Part shown: piece after piece, positions 36,621 through 48,003 of the stretch
Position numbering within the stretch: position 1 is the first letter of the stretch
Layout of the letters: each line of letters opens with the position of its first letter
NCBI RefSeq assembly: GCF_035582795.1
Contig: NC_134373.1
Location: 31,652,501-31,716,500 of the forward strand
DNA from: Mycteria americana
Taxonomy: Eukaryota > Chordata > Aves > Ciconiiformes > Ciconiidae
Length of the DNA stretch: 64,000 bases
Direction: 5' to 3'
Made by a program: the position numbers and the translations under genes
The notes under the pieces: model-generated
Told to the model about the DNA's origin: nothing
Databases searched by the model: none
Seen by the model: only the letters and a program-made list of their open reading frames with translations

Positions 36621-37784
36621 AAATCACCACATTCATGCATTACTGGTTATACTTGCCACGTGGTTTCATCAAGAGATAGTATTCTTCACACACAATGTTC
36701 AAACTGTTCAATAGTGGATCACACAGCAGCTGCTGGTTTGCAGCCCAGAAATGACTGCACTTCAGTGGTAGGCAAAGGGATCCCAATAGCTCCTGAAGTG
36801 CTTGGGCATTTTGCTAGGTAGAAAGGAGTTAAAAGTATATAAAGAAATATGTTTCTAATTTATTACCTTTTACACAAATGTGTACTTTATGGGAAAGGCA
36901 TGATACAACTAATGCAACCTTCTCTTTAAGGCTCACCCAGGAATTCTTTAAGGCCACAAATTGTGTTCTGTGTACTTTGAAGAACCACATTTTGCTGCTC
37001 AAACTGGGAATGGCAGCGGGCCAGCTGGTACGAATGGCAGCTTTCTTTCCATGTTCACATACTGTAACTTTTGTACGGATGTTGTCTAAACTCATATGTG
37101 AGTTGTCACGGGATTCTATGCCCTACTTATTGTTTGCTATGCTGATACACTGGCACATCCAGAGGTGATTTTTCACATGTCATCAGAAATGTTATAACAC
37201 CGGATTGGTTTTGTAAGTACAAGTGACTACCTAAGTGATGGAGGATTCCTGTCTCCTATGTATGCAAGAATAAAAAGGGAGGGCAGGGGAGAGAGAGAAC
37301 AAAAGGCTATGTACCAGGTAAAAGAGCAGGAAGCCTGAATTAATTTGTGGAAGCAATAACATTTTTGTCAGTTATTCCTCTTTCCTGAAGGATGGAACCT
37401 CACTGATTGAAAGATGCTCAGGTCAGATATGCTTTCATTTGTCAGCAGCTAACTTGGTGTAGCCCTTGTAAAATCTAAAATCACATGCCCTTCACACACA
37501 CTGTTGTTTTTCATGGCTGCACTCAGCCTAAAGTATAGGAATTGTCATATGTTATCAACTTGGCAATCTGTTCAGATCAGTATCCTCTCTAATAGTAGCT
37601 TAAGAGGGCAGTGGCATAATCTGATACATATACTTTTTTCTCTCCTGTAAATCTCAAATTAATCTCTTGAGAGACTCTATTCTTCCCTGGAGCACACACT
37701 TTAAAATCTCTCTGAAATCTGACATAAATTATGCCAAATCTGGGCAATCTTGCTATAACATAACTGACCAAACTCTCTTCAGTC
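36621..37784. other. Unique AT-rich non-coding DNA
   Basis: No recognised repeat, exon or RNA. Confidence 0.4.
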
Positions 37785-37920
37785 TCTTTAAGGTATTGGC
37801 CTCAGTGGCTTCCTGTGACAATATGTTCCACGGCTGAAGTACACGCTCAGTAAAAATACTTATTTTTATCAGATGCTTCCTTTTATGGAATTCTCTGATA
37901 TTTAATTTCATTGCTCGTCA
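37785..37920 (-). repeat. Ancient CR1 fragment
   Basis: 'gtattggcctcagtggcttcctgtgacaatatgttccac' and 'aaaaatacttatttttatcagatg' followed by 'tttaatttcattg' track the reverse complement of the 3' region of old CR1 subfamilies known from turtles and crocodilians. Divergence is far greater than in the 5.2-kb and 58.3-kb copies. Confidence 0.6.
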
Positions 37921-37924
37921 GTTA

Positions 37925-39120
37925 CTGCAGTAGCATACAGCCCACTGCCAGGGCCCTGAGTCCACTTGTAGGCCTGAATGCCCTGACCAGCCCCTGGGGC
38001 CTCCCCCCACCTGCCCGTGGCCCAAGACCCCACTGCAGCCCAGCCCAGGGCCCTCAGTTCCTGCCCCAGTGATGCCACAGCAGTGCTGGTCTCCAGCTCC
38101 CCCACAGCTCTACCCATGGGTCCCACCAAGCTGAGTCCCTGTCCCCAGGGAGGTGCCTGATGCCTGGGGCTGGAGCTCCCCTGGCTGCCCCCCACTGCCC
38201 TGCTCCCTGGCAGGGAGGCCATGTCCTGCCACCCCCAGGAGCCCCTGCTGCCCCCAGGCCCCAGGGAGCCGCCAGCTCTTATGGCTCCCTGGCACCTGTA
38301 ACTTGTGAAGCAGCACCACAAAGTTGACTTTTTCTTCCCCTCCCCAAATCTTTTTTATGAAATCCACACAGAAACCTCCTACGAATAACCCCCCCCCACC
38401 ATCTGGCAGCCCCCTCGGCGCTGACCGTTGCTCTCAGTGGGACGTTTCCAATAGCCACTCTGCCCAGCAGGGCTGATCCCCCAGGGCCTCTGGACTCCAG
38501 GGGCTGTGTTCAGTGCTGTCCCCTTCGGCCCTTCCAGCAGCACCCCAACATCTTTCTGTCCCTTCACGACTGATGAAGCCTCCTCTGGGTCAGGTGAGCA
38601 GTGACAGGGACCCGGTGCCTGCCCAGAGAGCTCCTGTCACACTCAGGAGAGACAGTTTCAAGTTTCCTCCCAAAAACCCAGGAAACCCTTTCATAGGTCT
38701 TTAAATCAGTTATAAATGTAAATGTGGGGCTCTGAACACCATCATCTCCCCATTGTCCCAAAGATGACTGAAGTCTGTGCCTCCAGGCCTTACCTTCTAC
38801 CGCCTGACAGCCACCGCAAAGCTCCTGACAGGACACCGGGACACAGCTCTGCCGGCCTCGCTGATGATCGCTCTCCCTTCACCACCGCCCAGCACCGTGA
38901 GGGTGCCATGCCAAGTCCTGAGGTAAAGGGGATGCCGGGCAGGCTGAGGGAAGCTCACCCAGCTACAGTTTTCAGTGGAAAAGACATTATCACATGTGCA
39001 GCCCACCAGGCTGGGTCTCACCTCAGGGCAGATGCCCCGTGGCCTCCCCCATCCAGCAGCTCCTCAGCAGGGCCAGGCAGCCCTGCCAGCTCAGGTATAC
39101 CCTCGCATGGGGCATCTGCA
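37925..39120. other. Isolated C-rich block
   Basis: About 1.2 kb of GC-rich sequence, strongly C-rich on the plus strand between 37940 and 38330, starting right after an ancient CR1 fragment and set in AT-rich DNA. Relative to the three CpG islands it has few CpGs but many CCC and CAG/CTG runs, so it does not look like an unmethylated promoter. It contains a perfect 10-bp hairpin (38261-38292) and a 9-C run near 38389-38397. Frames of 137 codons (minus, 37908-38321) and 145 codons (plus, 38722-39159) exist but look compositional. An unrecognised repeat or lncRNA exon cluster is possible. Confidence 0.5.
38261..38292. repeat. Perfect 10-bp hairpin
   Basis: 'ccagggagcc' at 38261-38270 and 'ggctccctgg' at 38283-38292 are exact reverse complements with a 12-base loop. 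Confidence 0.85.
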
Positions 39121-42100
39121 GTGAGTTTGCTCATCCTTTTTGTTGGTCAGCATGGATAACAGTATTCTTCTCTTCGAAATTTAGCCATGTTTTGGCTAAA
39201 ATGGCCAGAGCTGTCACCCAGGTAAATGTGAGTGAGGCTGAGCTTTGCATGGGTCATCCTTCAAGCAGAGAAGGTACATGGCTTTTGCTCTCCAAAGCCT
39301 AGGTTTGGTCTCAAATGATGCACAGCATGTCTTCACCAAAGATTTTCATGGTGCAAAAAGGCAAAAATAGATTTATTTTACTCAGGCAACAGGCCCACAG
39401 AGAGGAGATGGTTTTCACAAGAATTTAATCCAGCTCTTCTCAGTCATGCACTAAAGCCGTAGCTACAAGCTCATCCTTTCTCTTTGGTGGCAGCTATCTA
39501 ACTAAATGTGTTTTCTCTAGTCTAATCCAGTACATTGTGCTCTGTGCTGAGGTTGTCAGCTCATTGTAACTGCTTTGGAGTCAGGTTTTGTTCTGTTTTT
39601 AAATAACAGTGAAACAAATTCATCTGTGAGCTATGGATTAATAGCTGGCATGAATTTGGGCCAATGTACTTTAATACATTCATGAAATTTCACTTTATCC
39701 TTGGTGTCTTATCTTCAAGAATATTTTAAATAGACTATTTTTTCTTTTATCTTTGCTATGTTTCATTTGCTTGTAAATACACATAATACATCCTGATTTT
39801 GTTTGCATGTTGATTTTCTTTCTCAGGAAAATAGATAAATAATTAATTTGTGAACAAGAGACAGACTGGTGTTGGAATTATGCCAGATCTAACCTTGGGT
39901 CTTCTCTATTTCTTTGTCATGTTTGAGGGAAAGAGAAATGAAACAGAAACAAGAACACTTAAAGCATGTGATAAATTCTTCCTTGGCATGAAGAGCGTTC
40001 CGGAAAACTCTTTCCTTTCCAAGAACGTCTTTGGTTTGTTTGATACAGTATTGTTGCCAGGTGCATTGGGGTCGTTTTGAAAGGAGAATGACAAAACAAT
40101 GTCATTTGTATGATAATTAAATGTAGCTGTCTACAACTGCCAGTCAAGATCAAGTTGGAAAATCTCAGCAGCAGAAGCACAAATTCCTACCACCTAAACC
40201 AACGGAGGAACTCCTTTACCTAGAAATGAATAACAGGCTATTACAGTCTCTGCAGCCAGCCATAAAAGGGAAACATTCAGTACACTGCAATTATGCCATG
40301 CATCATAACCTCTACGGGTATGTGCAGAGTAAATGTAGATTGATCATTATTAACTTCCAATTTTTCTGAAGAATCAGCCTAAGTACTTCACATAATAGAA
40401 AATAAACTCATTAAAAGATGATGACACCTGAAAATTGGAAGTCTAGGTTTCTTTTTTTTCCTTAACTAGGCCTCTTTTCTGTTATTTCCTCTATTGTCTC
40501 ATTGAGGATTCGTGGTTAGAGCTGCTTGAAAAATGGGCAGTTAAGGAGACATTTTAGATAGAATAGTCTGAAATGGCAGTGAAAAAGAAAAATATTTTGA
40601 TTCCTAAACATAGCTGCGCTGCCTCCTGGGAACTGTAGTCCACGTGTTGCAAAATGGTATTCTTCATTGTAGGTTGGGTTCCCCGTCATAAATAAGTAGA
40701 TCAACAAGCCCTCCTCTTTCACTTTATTTGTACAGGGAAATGGTGCATCGCAGCAGTCACATGGCCACAACACATCAAGGGGCCTAAAAAGAAGTGTATA
40801 AGACAATCAAAGTAAGTATATTAAAGACTTCAATAATGTTACAAAATTGAAATAGCTAGGTTTATGATCACTGCTTCAGCTGCAATTTTCTGCGGAAAAC
40901 AAGTACCATCGACCAGAAATATTTTTAATTAAAATAGTTCTGTCAAAAGCTCAGCTCTCCATCAAAACCAAACTAGAACTGCACTTTTTTTGTCAGATTT
41001 GCTGTTGATAAATTGAGCAAGCACTGCTTCTGCCTGCTTCTTTCTCAGCCCCCTGTGGATCAGATTAAATGACAGGGGCTGCTCCCTCTAATTCTCATAC
41101 ATGAATTGCAGTGCTGAGATGCATTTATGATCATGATCATGCCTTCTAGCAGAGATTGCTTCCCCAAAAGCTTAATGGAAAAGACCCACTTAGAGAGAAA
41201 GGAAACAATTTTTTCTCAGAAAAAGTCTAGAGGAGAAAACAATCTTTTCTAGATTCTAGCACAGTAGGTTAAGTTTCATTTAGGAAGCATACAGAAAAAG
41301 GCATGCCTGTCTGCTTTCCTGACATACAAATTCATGCTTAAATAGGCACTCTGAAGAGAGTGGGGTTTTGTGGGAGGCTGTTGCTTCTGGAGAATTCAGA
41401 AGAACCCAGTATATTGTGTTGGCTGCCCAGGAAACTGGCATAATACTGAAAGTGAAGCAACGATAATGAATCAAATCTGCTCGAAACAGCAATGTGATAG
41501 GAGAAAGAAAGGTAATCCTGTAATTAGAATGCTAGTCTGTAGTTTTATGGACTTCAGTGTCCTAATATGCCACCGACTTCCTGCATCAGTCTCTTAAACC
41601 TAGATCTTCTAAGGGATCCAACACCTACTGATGCTGACTTTATTAATAACAGAAACACTTCCAAATAGTTCTGGGTCCAAAATTAGAATGTATAATAGTC
41701 TTTTTATAACTTTAGATCAGTGTAGTGCTTCTAGATTGTAAGTTCCCTGTGTCAATGTCATATTAAATTTGATGGGATGAGTGTATCAAAAGTGTGTTCA
41801 TGACCAGTCCTAAAAAGTTAAATAGGGTTCAGGACTTTGAATGCAGGGATCTCAACCTATTTAATGCCATAGCAACAAGACCTGTGATCTTGGCCAACTA
41901 AGCAAAACCCTTACTAAAAAAAAGCTAGAAGAGAAAGATATAGAAAAAATAGATGGGAAAGAAAAACGATCCTGAAGAAAGAGCAACGACAGGAACTCTG
42001 TGCTTGTTTGGGTTTTAGCCAAAGCTGGCAAGATTAATGAGTTATCTAGGTCTTCCTCTACAGCCTGGTCTGCTCTGACTTTGATGCTCCAGTAGTACAC

Positions 42101-45030
42101 TGGTGTATTTCAGCAGGTAGAAGGTGATGTAGGAAGCAGCCATTAAAAAATGCCTCACTCCCTTTAGCATATTCCCTTTCACAGCCATCTTGATTCCTCT
42201 TCAGTCTTTTTTTTTAATGGCCCTTCTGAAGAGTTGAATAGCTGATCCCTCTATTATTTTAACAGTAAACAGATGTGGGGTTAATATAGCACATTCTTTT
42301 CTAGTTTTGTTTCCTTCTTCCTTACCACAAATGATTCTGGTAGTACAATTAGGCTTTTTTGTTTGGATTAATCCAGGCCCTTTTGCTGCTTTTTATAAAC
42401 AAATCATTGTTACCTTGGGCAACTTAGCATATTGGCCATAAGGAATAGTAACAATCATCTTTTTCATCTATGTTTGTATAGCAGCTAACATAATAGAGCC
42501 ATGCTCCATGATGGTGTCTCTGCAGAGCTATCACAATATAAATAATTAATAATAACAGTTGTTTAACACTTGAATGGTACTCTGTTGTTTGTAAACAAAG
42601 AACATTTATTTTTGCTGCATTGCTTATTACAAAAACCATAAAATTACTCCAAAGGAAGGTAGCTGTTCTACTCACACACTTGGTGAAGTGTATGAGGAAA
42701 CTCGGAACTCAGCAACATATCAAAAGTGAAAGGTCAAATGGATTTTTAAATTATTTTAAATATATTACTAGTAATGTGGGCAAACAGATCTGATATTTAT
42801 GTTAACAAATTCATCTGCCAAAATCAAATAGGCCTTGTGGTACTATTGTCCCCATGATAAGAGAAAAACAATAAACAGCTTTTAAAAGAAGGAAATTTAA
42901 AAGGGCATTTTACTACAGTATGCTAATACAATAGCAAAAGCATATCAGAAATCAGATGCTTTTTCCACACAACATACTTTAACCGAGGAACATGAGTTGA
43001 CATTGCAGAAAAATTAACTTATTTTGCTGAGTCTCATTATGAAACCTTGTTTGCATGTATTGTAGTATTTAAGTATTAACACAGCATATAACCAACAGAT
43101 TTTGATTAAAGTTGTGGTTTTGTAATTCCAGCAGATTTGAGAGTCATGATTTTCCTTTGCATAAGTCGTATCTTCCCTCTTGTGGTACAGATGGCTGAGT
43201 GTTTTGATTTATGTAACCCAAATATATCCATGTTCCTTATGAAGAAATGATGTCTATATGCCAATTAGAGAAAAGGTCCTTGCCCTTAAACTCTTCCTGT
43301 AAGTAGAAAATATTAAAACAAGTCCATTCCCACTTAAAAGTTTGGCATTTATGAATACAGAACCAATTGGATATTAATATGACAGGGAAAAGCACAAACC
43401 CAAGAGATTTGTGGAAAGGAAGAATCCATAGATTACACATAGCTGAACATTTCCATTTCTGTCTTTTCTGACCATCTCAAGACCGAATCAAGAAGAAATG
43501 GAAAATATACATTACTGTAATGACATTGCAATACACTAGCATGAAGGGCTGCTAATTAGATCAGAACACCATGGTGCTAGATCCTATCTAATGAAAAAAG
43601 GATTCCTCTACCAAAGAGATGACAACAGAATAAGAGGGCTTATAGCTTAGAGCTCTTGTTTTGGGAAATTTATTAGAAGAACATAAGTATTTGGTAATTC
43701 TTCATTTAGACAAATTCACCGAGTCCGGTATTGCTCACATTCCCCTCAGAGTAGGCTTTAAGCATAAGAAACTCAAGAAAATATCTGGGGTCCTTTTACT
43801 TCTGGGGGCCCTGCACACCTGGTCTATCAAATCCTCACCTACACAGAGGAGTTGCAGCCCAGCTGCAGTAACAGTAACTTCGTCACTTATGGCATTAATG
43901 TATATGTAGCCTTCTTCCACAGCGGGCATGGGGCTCACATAAACTGTGTGCAAAGTGAGATAAAAGCTTACACATGGGAACTCACAGTGGAGCAGATCTC
44001 ATGCCTGTGGGAGGCAGAAGCTTTTGGCTCCTTGGCCTGTTAAGGAGTATTTTGACAGTGCTGGGAACAGTGTGTCCAGCTGAAGACTTAGAGCAGGGTC
44101 CAGAAATTTGGCAACAAGACGTTAAAAATGGGGAATCTGGTTATCTTTTTTTTCACTATAGTGGTAAGACTCCATTTCTAAATGATGCTTAGGACCTTGC
44201 ACTCTCTGTCTTTCCATAGTAACATCTCAGACACGTGTCCTGTCATTGTTTCCCATGCTAGCTGCCCAGATGGACTGCTTTCATAAATGCAGAGAGCTAT
44301 GGTGCACTTCAAATCTGCAGCATTTTTCACTGTCAGCCTGTATTTCTTAGGTCACATTTGCTGCATTGGCTTGCACTTTTAGTGCTGCCATTTGCTGCTT
44401 GTCATTGACAAGCGCCTTCAGCAGGTGCTCAGTTTTTTCTGCTGTATAAATGACAGAAGGGGAAAAAAAGTGGCTGTTGCGGCTATGTTCCTTCTGCGGC
44501 GGACGTGGGGAAATGAGCTTGAGGTGACCCTGTCAGCCTCAGCTAAACCTCATTCTATTGCTTTTTACTAGTTCAGCTGGACAATGCCTTATTAGTGTCT
44601 CAGTGCTGTCCCCCTCTTATATTTCACAGACTTCACCGTCTGCACAGATCTAGTTTCAGTAGCTGTTTTATTACCATGCTATCCTTCCTCTTATTTTTTT
44701 ATATATATTGCTTTTTTCTGGGTTGCTGCCAAAACGCAACTTGTTTAAAAAAATAAACCAAACCCAGATCCTGGCTTATGTCACCCTAATAACCTCCTCT
44801 CCATGGTTTTGTCTCTAGGGTCTACAGCTCATGACATCAAGTCACTTCGTAAAATGAAACTGGGTTTGATGGCTCATGGATTTTGCTCCAAACCCCCTGA
44901 AATTAACTAACTTCCCACTGACTGCAATTGTCTTCAGATCCATCTTTGAGCTATCCTGGAGTCACTCGGTAAGATCTTATAGTTCCTGTGAAAAGAAAAA
45001 TGCATTAAGTCTCGTAGCAGATTTCACCAG
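39121..45030. other. Gene-desert-like AT-rich DNA
   Basis: Nearly 6 kb in which I recognise no exon, RNA gene or dated mobile element. Short overlapping frames are present on both strands. Isolated homopolymers and TA-rich runs occur near 42740-42770 and 44690-44710. Confidence 0.4.
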
Positions 45031-45090
45031 CAGTTCTCAAAGCACTTCACTAGCAAGGAAAAGTATCATTATCACCATTTTATAGGTCTT
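45031..45090 (-). repeat. Possible L2/L3 or MIR-type relic
   Basis: 'ctcaaagcacttcactagcaaggaaaagtatcattatcaccattttatagg' resembles the tail 'caaagcactttacaaaggtaagtatcattatccccattttacag' shared by old LINE and SINE families. Confidence 0.4.
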
Positions 45091-47729
45091 TAACACATTT
45101 TTGCATAGGCTTGACAGAATGTTTTTGAACACATTCTTGTCTTGTCACTGCTCGTTTCCTCCAAAACTGTTTTCTTAGATAAACAGGCATCTGTTAATAT
45201 TTGACCATTTTTTTTTTCCACAATCCCCTTCCTCTTTCAGTGCACAGGATAGATGGTGCTCAGTACATGCGTAGCTCTTCATATTTTGATTTAAGCTCCA
45301 TGATCCATATATGCCCCTTGCCTCCTTAGTGTATGCTACTCAGGCTTTCCTTTGATGTGAGTTATATTCTTTATCACAGGGTATGTTGTATATTGGGGGT
45401 TTTTGTATGTTGTTTATCATTAAAGAGCCTGAGTGCTTCATGCCTGTTGATAAGTTTGTCTTTCCAATACATAGTAGGACAAAAGAGGATGCCCTTCCAC
45501 TTCATAGATAGGGAATATAAGGTTGAGTTTCCTATTCTGAATGTACAGTCTAACTGTCTAAGATCTCCTGTTTCAGAATGGTCAGCTGTACAGAGTGTTA
45601 AGTACTCACTGCACTGCTCATATTGAATTCACTTTCTCTTATGAGTGCTCAGCATTTCTGCAAATCTGATCAGATACCAAGTTGGATACTCAGAAACAGC
45701 AATATGAACATTTAGAGATAATGTGGGAAAATTTTCATTTAAGCAGTTTGCCCAATGTTATAGGGGTCACATTGCATTAATGATAAGACCATCTTTTTCC
45801 TTCCAGTTATCTCCTGCCTTTAATTACACATCTCCCAACTATTGCAACAAACAGGTTAGGCAATCTTTGGGAAAAAAATAATTATGTAGTTAAAAACTCC
45901 ATCTCACAAACCATGGTCAAGGAGGCTAGTACAGTTTTTCAGGCATTCTTAATCTAGCATCTCTTAACTTTTGAGTGAGTGACTTTGTTTGCTCTGAACA
46001 GAGTTTGTGTGCATGTGATTTCCTAGTTTTTTTTAAAAAGCAATCCAGACAAAAAAGATTTCTGTTTTGCAGGTTATATCATATCTTTGACATCAGTAAA
46101 ATTCAGCATTCTCATCCTGGTAGTTGAGACAACTGAGTTAACTCATAGAAACAGCAAATTGCCATCTGTAGATCAGAGTGTGTTGAGGCACATATTTACT
46201 GAGAGCAGAAACACGGGAATCTAATGGCTGTGGGGGAGAGTGTGCCTACAGCTGCTTCTGTCCCGCTAGTTCCTGTCTTGTTACCTTAAGCTTCATCCAC
46301 CAATTTTGAAAATTCAGTTGAGTTTTCCTCATTCAACCCATCATTCAGTCCTAGACTTTGTCCCCAATGTCCTCATCCAATCGCAGACTCATCCACCCAT
46401 GAGTTTTGCCTACCATCCCTAGCTGTATCTCTACACAGTCTCTCTTAGATCTGCCCTTCACACTGGTTCCTAGTTGTTTTTCCTTGCTCAGCCTGCTCTC
46501 CCACAGATTCACTCTAGTTTTCATCTGATCCTGGGGGTACTTCTCAGCCTACATGCTCCCAAAAGGCCAAAAACAAAGTCAAAGCAAAGATGCTACTGTC
46601 CAAAATCCAAACCGTTACCTGCATGGGCAGAGATCCTGGATTTGGCTGCATCTGGCTGGAGTCTCAGACTGGCTCTTCTGCTCAGCTTTTTCCCAAAGGC
46701 ACAGGGAAGCGTGGGGAGGAGACATGGTGTGTGGAGTTCCCAATCACTCTTCTGGATCCCAGGGAACTGTGTTGTCTGGCTGTCCCAGGGCAATACTGCA
46801 ATTCCAGAGACTTAGGATGAATCCCAGGAGAAGAGAAATATTTTTCAGCTTCAGCAAACATCTGCCTGATAAGGTTTTTTGAGAAGGCAGGCATGAAGAT
46901 ACCCTTGATAATGAAGATACAGACAGGAATTCACCTGGCTGTCAGAGTTCTCTCCCAGTGTTGTTATAATGCTGCAAGGATTTCATTATTGTGTTACAGT
47001 ACCTAGAGCCATGCAGAGGTATTGCTAAATACCTTAAACAATTGAATGTATTCTTAAAGGAAGATCTGGGAGAACAACTGAATTTTACTGTGATGGTCCA
47101 TTCTCAACACAAACCTTAACAGAGGGTTTCATGGTGGAACCTGTCTGCAAATCTCACTGCTTCACAAGCAGCAGCTGAGTAACCACCTGTCACCAGGCTT
47201 ATGCATATTTCAAGAAGAGAAAATGAGAAAAATAATACTTCATAGAGTTATTAATGGTTGCCAGAGCCTTGTGATAGGGCTTTGAAGCAGAATTTAGGTC
47301 TCCTAATTCCTGTTCTTGGCCTGCAAAACAATGTCGTGCTTATAAGACCCACCTTAAATGATCTATTCATTGCTGCGGTGGAAGAGGCAAGCCTGCATAT
47401 TTCTCTGGCACTGAGCTCCTTCCATTCCCATTGACTTCTGCAGGAGCTCAACTCCATACTCAAGGTGAGACCCAGATGCACACCAGACTCCTCCTTGTAT
47501 AGAAAACCTAGACATATACAGCAGCTGGGAGCCATGGTGTTCTCTAAAGAAGTGCTGGCCTGGCTGATCAGAGAGGCTGGGATGCAGGACATGCCATAAA
47601 GCACATAATAAGGTAAATGTAGTTGCAGCCTCAGTCATGGCAATGTTGAGGTTGTGCTCTGTGGACAACCAGCTTAAAAATCAGGAGCAAATCAGCTTCC
47701 TGCACAATCCATTTCATGGGTTGTTCACT
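45091..47729. other. Unique non-coding DNA
   Basis: No recognised family or exon. At 46474-46894 several frames of 70-113 codons overlap on both strands in a slightly GC-richer patch; none resembles a known protein. Confidence 0.35.
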
Positions 47730-47934
47730 GTTGTTTTTTTCTCACTTTTCTCTATTGATGTTTTAGTGGTGTCCACTACTGCTCTCCTCTGCCTCTCTTC
47801 TCTTGGCACTCTACCTTTTAGTCTTTCTGATTTCTTCCTTTTATCTTCAGTATTTTTTCTTTCTGCCTCCTTTGTTTCCCTGTTGTTTCTCAGCTGTTTT
47901 TCCTCCTTTCTTTACTGACTTTTCTCCCTGACAG
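47730..47934 (+). other. Long polypyrimidine tract ending in a model 3' splice site
   Basis: About 200 bases of C/T-dominated sequence finish with 'tttactgacttttctccctgacag'. This contains a branch-point-like TACTGAC, a pyrimidine run and an AG at 47933-47934. The next sequence ('ctggggattgagcc') is the start of an interspersed repeat, so if used the site would exonise repeat DNA. No following donor is obvious. Confidence 0.4.
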
Positions 47935-47937
47935 CTG

Positions 47938-48003
47938 GGGATTGAGCCAAAGCCTGCTGAAGTCAATCCATTACCTTCAAAGAGTTTAGGATCAAGGTCT
48001 TAT
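47938..48003. repeat. Palindromic interspersed repeat copy
   Basis: 'gagccaaagcctgctgaagtcaatcc' at the left and 'aaagagtttaggatcaaggtc' at the right match the 'gatccaaagcccattgaagtcaatgg ... ctttggatcaggcc' family also seen at 7438-7494. Confidence 0.5.
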
